NCBI RefSeq assembly: GCF_028765345.1
Contig: NZ_JARAJZ010000005.1
Span: 279,641-343,640 of the forward strand
Source of the DNA: Sporolactobacillus sp. CQH2019
GTDB taxonomy: Bacteria > Bacillota > Bacilli > Bacillales > Sporolactobacillaceae
Reading direction: 5' to 3'
Length of the DNA: 64,000 nucleotides
In this document: positions 18,374 to 26,841 of the stretch, piece by piece
Layout of the letters: every line of letters starts with the position of its first letter
Position numbering within the stretch: position 1 is the first letter of the stretch
Position numbers and translations under genes: made by a program
Notes under the pieces: generated by a model
Told to the model about the DNA's origin: nothing
Databases searched by the model: none
What the model saw: only the letters and a program-made list of their open reading frames with translations

Positions 18374-18889
18374 GTGCCTACCGTACCCTTCTCATGCACG
18401 AGAATTTGATTTCTTTAATGAACGCAAAAAACAATAGGAAAAGGTGCGTGAAAATCCTTTTCCCTGTCAGGAAATCCCGATACATTTATTTTTCAAGATC
18501 CAGAGCACGCACGGCCTGCGTGCCCAAATTATCTGACTTTCAAAAAACATTTCAAGCGCCGCTCTGCGGCACATAAATGCCATTCCTGATTTTACAGCTT
18601 TTGCAGAATTCTGTTGCCGGTTCCGTGTCTATGTATAGCGGGCAGTTTGCATGCTCTATAAATAATATAATCGTTGCAGACTTCGTTGTCATTGTCACGA
18701 TTTCCCATTTGCTCCATTTAAGGCCGCTGATTTTCGGCAAAAATTGCTGAAAAAAGCATAAAAAGCAGATGCGACAGGTTGTCATTTTGAGCCGCTCCCT
18801 ACAAGGCGGCGATTAAAAAAAACTTTTTTAACATGAGAAAAAGAGAGACGGCGGGTCAATCTCCCTTGCATTATTCACGATTTGCTCTC
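18374..18889. other. Intergenic region, probable oatA leader
   Basis: About 515 bases. It must contain the oatA promoter on the minus strand. An AT-rich patch near 18655-18675 holds TATATTATT-like sequence, but no clear -35 goes with it. Near 18835-18862, GGGAGA and TCTCTC followed by TTTTTC on the minus strand form a weak terminator candidate for the hydrolase gene. No gene recognised. Confidence 0.4.
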
Positions 18890-19669
18890 CTACAGGTTCT
18901 CATTTAAAAACCGGGTGAGCGCCTGATTGAATATTTCATGCTGATGTGTGAGAATCTGATGAGAAGCCCGGTCGATAAAAACGATTTTCGTCCGGGACAG
19001 GGGTTCAAAATACTTCTTGTGCCTGCTGATGAACCGGTCCCGGGTTCCGTAAAGGATCAGCGCCGGCAATCGGTTCAGCCGCGGCAGCCGTTCAACCTCA
19101 TTAAAGCGTTTCCCGGAAATGTAAAGATCGAGAACCGCCTTATCGTTCGATTTCATGGCATATGTGTACAGCATTTTTTTGTCAGCTTCCGTCACTTTAT
19201 GGCTGTTTGCCAAAATGCTGCTTAATACGTTTTTCTTCTTCGCACGGATCAGCATCCGACCAATCTGATATTCCCAGGCCAGGAGCAGTGAGTCGATCGT
19301 CGGATAGCCCCCGGATAAAACAAGGCCGCCGACTCTTTCCGTATAGGCGAGTGCATAGGAGAGGGCAAGCTGTCCGCCGGCGGAATAGCCGGCAACGACC
19401 GGATTTTCAAGCTTCAGGCCGTCGATCAGCGCTTTTAAGTCGCCTAGGTGATCCGGAAATACGTGCTCCTGCGACTGTGAAGGCAGATAACCGCTTCTTC
19501 CGTGTCCCCTCAGATCATAAAGGACAACCTGAAAGGATTTATCCAGCTTTTCTTGATATTTGAAAATAACATGTCCCGTTAACGGCGGATGGATAAAAAC
19601 GATCGGACGTCCCTGCCCGAACGTTTCATAATAAAGCTTAATTCCTTTAGGCGTTTCTATATACGGCAC
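18890..19669 (-). CDS. Alpha/beta hydrolase
   Basis: 259 residues with the full catalytic set: oxyanion region VFIHPPLTGH (residues 29-38), nucleophile elbow GYSAGG, acid in GTRDRF and histidine in ASHQILTH. DLRGHGRSGY is typical of the peroxidase/esterase branch. No signal peptide. It is divergent from the HpaB-type monooxygenase across a 268-nt gap and might act in the same pathway, but the substrate cannot be deduced. Confidence 0.8.
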   Translation of the reverse strand: MPYIETPKGIKLYYETFGQGRPIVFIHPPLTGHVIFKYQEKLDKSFQVVLYDLRGHGRSGYLPSQSQEHVFPDHLGDLKALIDGLKLENPVVAGYSAGGQLALSYALAYTERVGGLVLSGGYPTIDSLLLAWEYQIGRMLIRAKKKNVLSSILANSHKVTEADKKMLYTYAMKSNDKAVLDLYISGKRFNEVERLPRLNRLPALILYGTRDRFISRHKKYFEPLSRTKIVFIDRASHQILTHQHEIFNQALTRFLNENL

Positions 19670-19867
19670 GGCGTCTCCCCCCGTTTATTTCCGCTTGCAA
19701 AGACTCGTGTATAAGATGCTCCAATCAGGCCCGCGGAATACACACAATTTTCTCCTTTTTACATTAGAAATCCGCTTTCGAGTCTCATCGGCAATGCTGA
19801 GGAAAGCCCGGTCTGGAAAAAATATCAGTGAAGATGGAAACGGGACAGCTCCCGCCGTCAATTTATC

Positions 19868-19897
19868 TTGGCATGACCCGGGCAGCCCTCTCATATT
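19868..19897 (+). promoter_or_regulatory. Possible promoter of the HpaB-type gene
   Basis: TTGGCA (19868-19873), an 18-nt spacer and CATATT (19892-19897), 41 nt before the start codon. Both boxes are imperfect. Confidence 0.35.
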
Positions 19898-19937
19898 TTG
19901 TAAAACAGAATAATTTTCACAGAATGGGGTGTTGTTC

Positions 19938-21377
19938 ATGCCTTGTATCGACGGGAAAACGTATCTCGACCGAATCGACGGGCTGCAATCGGATGTCAGA
20001 ATCGACGGTTCGAAAATAACCGGGAAAATATCCGAACATCCGGCATTTAAAGGGGCCATGAAAAGCCAGGCGAAATTATACGATATGCAGTACGAGAAGG
20101 CCTGCACCAATATACTGACATATCGATCGCCAAGCAGCGGACAGAAAGTCGGAGCGACTTATCTCGAGCCCAAAACGAAAAGAGATCTGGCAAAAAGAAG
20201 AAAAGCTGTCCAGCTGTGGGCCCGGCAAAATGCCGGGATGATGGGCCGTTCCCCCGATTATATGAATACCGTCGTCATGACCTTTGCCGCCTGCGCCGAT
20301 CTTTTCGCCGACGAACGATGCAGCCGGAATATGCGCCGTTTCTATGAATACTGCCGGGAGAACGATATTTCGCTGACTCATACGTTCATTCAGCCTCAGG
20401 TGAACCGGTCGTCCCTCTACTTTGAAAATCCGTCCGATGCGATTGCCGCGCGGATGATTGCCGAAAATGATCGGGGAATTGTCATTCACGGCGCCCGGCT
20501 GCTCGCGACACAGGGCGGCATGACCGACGAGATTCTTGTCTTCCCCACCGGCGCCTTTCACTTTGACGACGCTTATGCCTATGCTTTTTCCATCCCTTCC
20601 AATACACCGGGCCTGAAGTTCCTCTGCCGCGAGTCTTTCAATGACAGAGAAAATGTATTCGACCATCCGTTAAGCGCACGATTCGAAGAGATCGACTCCA
20701 TCGTTATTTTTGATCACGTCACGGTTCCGTGGGACAGGGTCTTTCTGCACGGAAACACGGAAGTTGCGAGTAAACTCTATACAGAAAGCGGATTTATGCC
20801 TCAGCAGGTGCACCAGGTGACAGCCAAGAACATCGTCAAAACCGAGTTTGTACTCGGCGTCCTGCAGTCCCTGATTGATGCCATCAATATCGAAGAATAT
20901 CAGCACATTCAGGAAAAAGTCGCAGAGGTCATCCTTGGGCTTGAGACACTCAAGGCGCTGCTGACGGCTTCGGAAGTCCACGCGTCGATCGATCAGTGGG
21001 GAACGATGACGCCGGACCGCCACCCGTTAATGGCCGCCATGAACCTGTATCCGCGCATCTATCCGCGCTTTGTCGAGATCATGCAGCTGATCGGTGCAAG
21101 CGGGCTCGTTTCTATTCCGACGGAAAAAGATTTCCAATCGGAGTCGGGAGCCGACATAAGGAACTATCTGCAGTCGTCCGACCGTGACGGATATGAAAAG
21201 GTCAAACTGTTCCGGCTCGCCTGGGATTTGTCATTAAGCGCATTTGCCGGAAGGCAGACCCTGTATGAGCGCTTCTTTTTCGGAGATCCGATCCGGCTCG
21301 CGAGTGCGCTTTACCGTGATTACGATCGCACTGAATTTGTCAGACAGGTCAGCGATTTCTTGAAGAGAAAAGAATAA
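19938..21377 (+). CDS. hpaB: 4-Hydroxyphenylacetate 3-hydroxylase oxygenase component (HpaB/YoaI type)
   Basis: 479 residues from the ATG at 19938, which has GGGGTG about 7 nt upstream (a GTG at 19929 overlaps that site). FADH2-dependent aromatic hydroxylase of the HpaB family, close in length to Bacillus YoaI. The family blocks are in order: GKTYLDRIDG, AFKGAMKSQAKLYD, THTFIQPQVNRS, IVIHGARLLATQGGMTDEI, FDHVTVPWDRVF, and LIGASGLVSIP near the C-terminus. The enzyme needs a flavin reductase (HpaC), and none is in the window. No other aromatic-catabolism genes are nearby, so the natural substrate may not be 4-hydroxyphenylacetate. Confidence 0.88.
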   Translation: MPCIDGKTYLDRIDGLQSDVRIDGSKITGKISEHPAFKGAMKSQAKLYDMQYEKACTNILTYRSPSSGQKVGATYLEPKTKRDLAKRRKAVQLWARQNAGMMGRSPDYMNTVVMTFAACADLFADERCSRNMRRFYEYCRENDISLTHTFIQPQVNRSSLYFENPSDAIAARMIAENDRGIVIHGARLLATQGGMTDEILVFPTGAFHFDDAYAYAFSIPSNTPGLKFLCRESFNDRENVFDHPLSARFEEIDSIVIFDHVTVPWDRVFLHGNTEVASKLYTESGFMPQQVHQVTAKNIVKTEFVLGVLQSLIDAINIEEYQHIQEKVAEVILGLETLKALLTASEVHASIDQWGTMTPDRHPLMAAMNLYPRIYPRFVEIMQLIGASGLVSIPTEKDFQSESGADIRNYLQSSDRDGYEKVKLFRLAWDLSLSAFAGRQTLYERFFFGDPIRLASALYRDYDRTEFVRQVSDFLKRKE

Positions 21378-21598
21378 ACGGGACTTCGGCCGGCAGCTCT
21401 GTCCGTCCCCTGCCGGAATTGTCCTTCCGCTCACATCGGCACCGTCGACTGACGTCCCTAATACCTTGTCCCGCCAGCGCAGCGGACAGACAATGTAAAC
21501 GGCGATAGACGGGGCACGGCCCGCTTCGCCTGAAATCGGCTTTAGGAGGCTCAGGGAAAAAGGCGGGTATTCAGCGGGCATCTAAAAAACATCCATGG

Positions 21599-21629
21599 AA
21601 AAGACCGCCTCCTAAATTAGGCGGCGGTC
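21599..21629 (-). terminator. Terminator of the ABC exporter operon
   Basis: GACCGCC (21603-21609) pairs with GGCGGTC (21623-21629), with further pairing inside the loop. On the minus strand the stem is followed by TTTTCC. It lies about 80 nt after the stop codon of the second ABC gene. Confidence 0.65.
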
Positions 21630-21649
21630 TGAATCCGGCGGGTGTTTTT

Positions 21650-21678
21650 CCTTTGCCGGGAGAACGGCAGGCCTTTTT
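21650..21678 (+). terminator. Possible terminator of the HpaB-type gene
   Basis: GCCG/CGGC stem extended by CC/GG, then CCTTTTT, in the plus direction. It lies 270 nt after the stop codon, so a long 3' region or another element may be involved. The 21378-21598 stretch holds no recognisable gene. Confidence 0.4.
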
Positions 21679-21708
21679 AAGACGACCTGCCTCAGCATGT
21701 TATTCCGA

Positions 21709-23565
21709 TTATCTTTCTGCCAAAGGGAATTGATCCATGTATAATGTGTAATAAAGTCCCTTTTCTCTCAAAAGTTCGCGATGGGTCCCCTGTTCTGCAA
21801 TCTGCCCGTTTTCGACGACAAGAATTCTATCGGCGCTGCGGATCGTCGACAGCCTGTGGGCAATAATGAAACTGGTCCGCCCCTGCATCAGCCGCGACAT
21901 CGCCGCCTGAATCCGTCTCTCGGTCTGCGTATCGACGTGGCTCGTCGCTTCATCCATCACCAGTATGGCGGGATCAGTCAGAATCGCCCGTGCCACCGTC
22001 AGCAATTGTTTCTGCCCTTCGCTCAGTTCCTCACCGTTTTCCTGGAGAAGGGTTTCATAACCCTCTTCCATTTTCATGATAAAACCGTCCGCATTGGCCG
22101 CCCGTGCCGCCTGTCTGACCTCTTCGTCCGTCGCGCCGGGTTTCCCGTAGCGCAGATTTTCAAGAATGCTGCCTCTGAACAGATAGGTATCCTGAAGAAC
22201 AATGCCGAACAGCCGGCGGAATTCCGACCGTTTGTAATCGCGGATATCCACGCCGTCGATCCGTACGGCGCCCTCACTGACATCATAAAAGCGGGTCAGC
22301 AAATTGATAATCGTCGTTTTTCCTGCACCGGTCGGCCCGACGAGCGCTATCGTCTCACCGGGACGGGCGTGAAAATCGACATGTTTCAGAATCGGGTGCC
22401 CCTGCTCATAATGAAAAGAAACATCGTCAAAAACGATATCTCCCTTGAAATTCCCGACTTTTCTCGCATCTTTGCGATCCGGCTTTTCCTCTTCCTCATC
22501 CATAATATCGAATACGCGTTCCGCTCCCGCAACCGCGGATTGCAGCGTGTTGAAGATGCTGGCCACATCGTTAAGCGGTCTGGAAAATTGTCTGGAATAC
22601 GTGAGAAAACTGGCAATCATGCCGACCGTAATCATGCCTTTGACTGCCAGAAAACCGCCTACGGAAGCAACCGCAGTAAAGCTCAGGTTATTGATCACAT
22701 TCATCATCGGCATCAGAAAACCCGACCAGACTTGTGCTTTCGTGCCGACGTCCGTCAACCGCCGATTAATCTCCGTAAATTTTTGAATTTCCTTTTTTTC
22801 ATGGCTGAACGCTTTAACAACGCTCAATCCCGAAATCGATTCCTCAATGTGGCCGTTCAATGTTCCCAGCTCCTTCTGCTGCTCCACAAACAGCCGGGAG
22901 GTCCTCGACGCGATCGTCCGCGTCAGAAGAAAGACGAGAGGCACCGAAATCATGCTGGCCAATGTCAGGATGGGACTGATCCAGATCATCAGGATAAATG
23001 AACCGGCAATCGATATGGCATCGTTCATCAGCTGGACGGTCGACTGTGAAATCGTGACGTCCACATTTTCAATATCATTGGTCAGCCGGCTCATGATCTC
23101 ACCGTGATGATGGCGATCAAAAAAGGCGATCGGCAATTTTTGCAGTTTATGAAATAAACCGTTTCGCAGGCTGATGACAATCTTCTGGCCCGCGGCAGCC
23201 ATGATCCATCCTTGAAAAAATGTCAGCAGGCCGTCCAGAAAATAGGATAACCCCAGGATCAGCAGAAACATGATCAACAGGGTAAAATGAACGCTATGGC
23301 TGTGCAGCCCGATCTGGTTGACGGCCAAACCGATAACGTACGGGGTGAGCAGCGTAACCGCCGTATCCACAACGATCAGCATAAACACAAAGAGCAGCGT
23401 CTTTTTTTCAGCGGCAAAATAGGTCCGGAGCCTGCTCAAAGTTTTTTTCATATTCTTCGGTTTTTCGACGGGAGCAAAACGCGCCGGCCCCCGCCTTCCC
23501 CGGTTTCTTCCCGACAATGTCCGGCCGAAATTCGGCATATCCCGTTGTCTGTCAGCCATTTTCAT
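21709..23565 (-). CDS. Heterodimeric ABC exporter, subunit with consensus Walker B (YfiC-like)
   Basis: 618 residues from the ATG at 23565, which has AGGAAGAAGG just upstream; translation overlaps the end of the partner gene. Six membrane helices in the first 380 residues, then a nucleotide-binding domain with Walker A GPTGAGKTTI, Q-loop QDTYLF, a divergent signature LSEGQKQ, Walker B LVMDEATSHVD with the catalytic Glu, and the H-loop in IAHRLST. A basic N-terminal tail of about 45 residues precedes the first helix. Together with the upstream gene it forms an asymmetric multidrug-type exporter like YfiB/YfiC or BmrC/BmrD. The substrate is unknown. Confidence 0.9.
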   Translation of the reverse strand: MKMADRQRDMPNFGRTLSGRNRGRRGPARFAPVEKPKNMKKTLSRLRTYFAAEKKTLLFVFMLIVVDTAVTLLTPYVIGLAVNQIGLHSHSVHFTLLIMFLLILGLSYFLDGLLTFFQGWIMAAAGQKIVISLRNGLFHKLQKLPIAFFDRHHHGEIMSRLTNDIENVDVTISQSTVQLMNDAISIAGSFILMIWISPILTLASMISVPLVFLLTRTIASRTSRLFVEQQKELGTLNGHIEESISGLSVVKAFSHEKKEIQKFTEINRRLTDVGTKAQVWSGFLMPMMNVINNLSFTAVASVGGFLAVKGMITVGMIASFLTYSRQFSRPLNDVASIFNTLQSAVAGAERVFDIMDEEEEKPDRKDARKVGNFKGDIVFDDVSFHYEQGHPILKHVDFHARPGETIALVGPTGAGKTTIINLLTRFYDVSEGAVRIDGVDIRDYKRSEFRRLFGIVLQDTYLFRGSILENLRYGKPGATDEEVRQAARAANADGFIMKMEEGYETLLQENGEELSEGQKQLLTVARAILTDPAILVMDEATSHVDTQTERRIQAAMSRLMQGRTSFIIAHRLSTIRSADRILVVENGQIAEQGTHRELLREKGLYYTLYMDQFPLAER

Positions 23566-25312
23566 TGCCTTCTTCCTCAAACTGCGTTCCGTAGATTTCC
23601 CGGTAAAGAGCAGATGTTTTTAGAAGACGTTCATGGGTGCCGATCGCTTCGATCTTCCCGTTGTCAATCACGATGATTTTATCGGCATCGATCAGCGAAG
23701 CAATTCTCTGGGAGATAATAATACAGGCCGGCCGATCGGCAAGGCTTTTCAGTTTTGTCCTGATCTTTCTGTCCGTGCGTGCGTCCACCGCGCTGGTCGC
23801 ATCGTCAAGAATCAGTATCTCAGGCCGCCGGATTAACGCCCGTGCAATCGCAATCCGCTGCTTCTGGCCGCCGGAAAAATTAACGCCTCCCTGACCGATG
23901 ATCGCGTCATATCCGCGCGGCGTATGACGGATAAAGCCGTCCGCTTCCGCGGCAACCGCTGCTTCGAGAATTGCTTCGTCACTGGCCCTTTCATCGCCCC
24001 AGCGTATGTTTTCGCGCACGGACCCGGAAAAGAGCAGCGACTTTTGCGGAACGACGGCCAGTTTTCTTCTCAGGCGATCCTCGCTGTACGTTTTAATATT
24101 CCTCCCGTCCAGCAGGATCTCTCCCCTATCCGGGTCGTAGAAACGCAGGAGCAGATTCACAAGTGTTGTTTTTCCGGAAGCGATCGGTCCGATGATGCCC
24201 ACGGTCTCCCCGGGATTGACGGTAAAACTGATATCTTTAAGAAACGCTTGCGGCCGTTCTGCATTTTTCACATATGAAAAAGAGACATGGCGGAAGACCA
24301 GCCGGCCTCTCTGCGCATCTACGGCTGATTCGCTCCGGCCTTCAGAAACCGAGTCGGGAAAACGCATCCCGTTTTTCTCCCGCATCACCTCGCCGATCCG
24401 CTCGGCCGAAGCCCTTGCTCTGACAAACATGTTAAAAGCGTTGTTGACGACCATAATCGCAAACAGGATCTGCATCATGTAGTTAATAAAGGCAATGATT
24501 GAACCGACCTGCATCGTTCCGTTGTTCACGCCGATGCCTCCGAACCAGATAATGGCAATAATTCCCAAGTTCACGGTCAGGTTGACGAGCGGTCCGAAAA
24601 GGCTGCCGACTTTGGCCGCCGAGGTCGACAGATTGCCAAGGCTGCGGCTGTTTTCCCGGAAACGTTTCTCTTCATATGAAAAACGGCTGAACACTTTGAC
24701 GACGCGGACGCCGGAGAGATACTCCTGCATCGACATGTTGACATGATCCAGCGCGGACTGCACGTTCCGATAAAAAGGATAGCTGATTTTCATATTCAGA
24801 TAGATCAAAAGGGCAATGATCGGGACGATCGCGGCAAGAGTGACGGAAAGCCGCGGATTGAGACGGATCGCCATCAGCAGGCTGCCGATGCCGACGATCG
24901 GCGCTTTCATCATCACCCGCATCAATCCGTTGGCAAAGGTCTGTACCCGGGTGACATCGTTCGTCAGCCGGGTGATCAGCGTACCGCTGGTGAAGCGGTC
25001 GATATTCCTCTGAGAAAATCCCTGAATCTTTATATACAAATCCTGTCTCAGATCCAGCGCGAATTTCTGCGAAACATCGACTGAAAGAACATTTCGTACG
25101 CTGGCACAGATTGCGCCCAGAAATGTAATCAGAAGCATCAGCAGCCCGAAATGAATAATCAACGAAGTATCCGAGCGGGCAACTCCTTTGTCTACAATCT
25201 GAGCCATCAAGGCGGGCTGCATCAGATCCGCCAGCGCTTCGCCTGCCAAAAAAACAATGGCAATCACAAATTTCAAGCGGTATTTCTTCCAGTATGTTTT
25301 CAAATAGTTCAT
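23552..25312 (-). CDS. Heterodimeric ABC exporter, subunit with degenerate catalytic site (YfiB-like)
   Basis: 586 residues from the ATG at 25312 behind GAGGAGG. Six membrane helices, then Walker A GPIASGKTTL, a consensus signature NFSGGQKQRI, and Walker B LILDDATSAVD in which Asp replaces the catalytic Glu. The switch loop is ISQR rather than a canonical H-loop. The Glu-lacking Walker B here and the divergent LSEGQ signature in the partner combine into one degenerate and one working ATP site, the rule for heterodimeric exporters. Its stop overlaps the start of the partner gene. An AraC-type regulator gene lies upstream in the same direction. Confidence 0.9.
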   Translation of the reverse strand: MNYLKTYWKKYRLKFVIAIVFLAGEALADLMQPALMAQIVDKGVARSDTSLIIHFGLLMLLITFLGAICASVRNVLSVDVSQKFALDLRQDLYIKIQGFSQRNIDRFTSGTLITRLTNDVTRVQTFANGLMRVMMKAPIVGIGSLLMAIRLNPRLSVTLAAIVPIIALLIYLNMKISYPFYRNVQSALDHVNMSMQEYLSGVRVVKVFSRFSYEEKRFRENSRSLGNLSTSAAKVGSLFGPLVNLTVNLGIIAIIWFGGIGVNNGTMQVGSIIAFINYMMQILFAIMVVNNAFNMFVRARASAERIGEVMREKNGMRFPDSVSEGRSESAVDAQRGRLVFRHVSFSYVKNAERPQAFLKDISFTVNPGETVGIIGPIASGKTTLVNLLLRFYDPDRGEILLDGRNIKTYSEDRLRRKLAVVPQKSLLFSGSVRENIRWGDERASDEAILEAAVAAEADGFIRHTPRGYDAIIGQGGVNFSGGQKQRIAIARALIRRPEILILDDATSAVDARTDRKIRTKLKSLADRPACIIISQRIASLIDADKIIVIDNGKIEAIGTHERLLKTSALYREIYGTQFEEEGNENG

Positions 25313-25910
25313 CCGTGCCCTCCTCACAATTCCATTTCTATTTTTGTAACGGGCAATGATCCCTATGCATCTGTTTCATTTTTTGACAGACCTTAACACA
25401 GACGCGAACTCCGCCGGCCGGCAGCAAGCGGCTTGCCCCGGGATATACCTTGCCGGTTTCCGGCCATGCAGCAGCCGGTCCGCTGAATAAACAGCAAGCA
25501 TGCCCGGTGCAGAGAACTTTTCCAGCAGCGGAAAAAGACATGATTTTCTTCATGGGCGTCATTGCGGAGGAGATAAACCGTACAGCAGTTAAACCGAACC
25601 GGATGGCTGCGTCGCACGCACAAAACCCGGGGAATGAAAAGAATTCCCGTAACAGCGGATCCAATAAAGGCAGCACCAAAAATAAGGCCGGATGATTGAA
25701 AAATCTCTCCGGACGGATCCGTACAGGGATGCCTCACAAGGTTTAAAAATGCCGGTGCAGCCCGACTTATAAGGATTCCGTTCATAAACATGCCGGACCG
25801 ACCGCGAATCATTTCTTTCCCAGACAGACAAAAGCAATCCCTCTTTCTGAAATGATGAACGATTATAACGTCATCGTATCATAGAAAGCGTCTATCTAAC
25901 ATGAATAGAA
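25313..25910. other. Intergenic region without a recognisable gene
   Basis: About 600 bases between the ABC exporter and the AraC gene. Minus-strand frames of 80-140 codons overlap here, but they have no ribosome binding site and no similarity I recognise. It probably contains the exporter promoter and the 3' end of the AraC transcript. No strong hairpin was found. Confidence 0.4.
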
Positions 25911-26729
25911 TTATAGATCATGGACATTTTTGTCTTTATATTCAGTCGGACTTACGCCTTCAAGCTGTTTAAAGACCCGACTAAAATAAAATTCATCGAC
26001 GAAACCAAGATCCAGTGCAATTTCTTTAATCTTTTTGTCTTCTTCAATGAGCATTTCTTTCGCCTTATTGATTTTTATCTGATTAAAAAAAGCAATGACT
26101 GTATATCCGGTCATTCGTTTAAATATCCGCGATAAATAAGCAGGAGAAGTATGGACGAATTGGGCCAGCTCTCCCAGAGTTATTTTTTGATCGATCTTTT
26201 GGTGCATATAATGAATCGCGCTTTTAATCTTTAATCTTTGATTCATGCTCTGTTGATCAGGCGTTTGGTAAAGATCGAGGAGTAATTGCTGAAAATAAAT
26301 CAGCGATTGGCATTCGAACTGGGGCATCTTTTTAGTCCAGCAGTCAAACAATCGCCGAAAATGACGCTCAACGTGCCGGGAATTTGCCATCTGCTGAACC
26401 GGCGGGAAAGGCAGGGGACCGTCCTCTTTGTGAATCTCCCATTGATTGTCGCAGGTTGAAATAACAGCATAGCTGAAATGAACGGTGATACAGTCGACCG
26501 GTCCGTTTATTCTGAACGACTGCAGGGTATGAGCGGGTACATAGAGAAGTGTTTCATGATGGACAGGATAGCTTTTCCGATCAATGGCGAAGCTGCCTTC
26601 CCCGCGCACGAAAAAAATAAATTCATGGTGGGTCAGGATACGGCTGACTCCCCCGCTTTTTTTGCGCATGCTCGTGCGTTTCCATTCTTTGCAATAATGA
26701 AGCTGAAAATAAAGACGATCAATATTCAT
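25911..26729 (-). CDS. AraC-family transcriptional regulator
   Basis: 272 residues; ATG behind GGGAGG. N-terminal cupin-like ligand domain (HHEFIFFVRGEGSFAID, residues about 34-50) and a C-terminal double HTH: ITLGELAQFVHTSPAYLSRI followed by the second helix pair ending GFVDEFYFSRVFKQLEGVSP-TEY. The second HTH has the usual A/S-D/E-x-FYFSR-x-FK form, here slightly altered. It lies 600 bases upstream of the ABC exporter in the same direction. Bacillus subtilis also has an AraC-type gene (yfiF) near yfiBC, so control of the exporter is a fair guess. Confidence 0.88.
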   Translation of the reverse strand: MNIDRLYFQLHYCKEWKRTSMRKKSGGVSRILTHHEFIFFVRGEGSFAIDRKSYPVHHETLLYVPAHTLQSFRINGPVDCITVHFSYAVISTCDNQWEIHKEDGPLPFPPVQQMANSRHVERHFRRLFDCWTKKMPQFECQSLIYFQQLLLDLYQTPDQQSMNQRLKIKSAIHYMHQKIDQKITLGELAQFVHTSPAYLSRIFKRMTGYTVIAFFNQIKINKAKEMLIEEDKKIKEIALDLGFVDEFYFSRVFKQLEGVSPTEYKDKNVHDL

Positions 26730-26841
26730 TGTTCCTCCCGATCGATAAACATAAAGGATACCTCGCGATCATCTGCGCAGGCACTACGCGTATCTTTCAT
26801 TATTATAAACAGCATAGACTTAAAATTATTTCAGCGTATGA

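Noticed and set aside
19690-19937. Leader of the HpaB-type gene as a possible riboswitch or T-box
   Set aside because: Some GC-rich pairing is possible, but no known conserved core (T-box, FMN, TPP, SAM) could be found.
21781-23001. 406-codon frame on plus, antisense to the ABC exporter subunit
   Set aside because: Clear ABC motifs on the minus strand; the antisense frame has none.
25393-25812. 139-codon frame on minus with hydrophobic stretches, upstream of the ABC exporter
   Set aside because: No ribosome binding site, overlapping frames on the same strand, and no recognisable membrane protein pattern.
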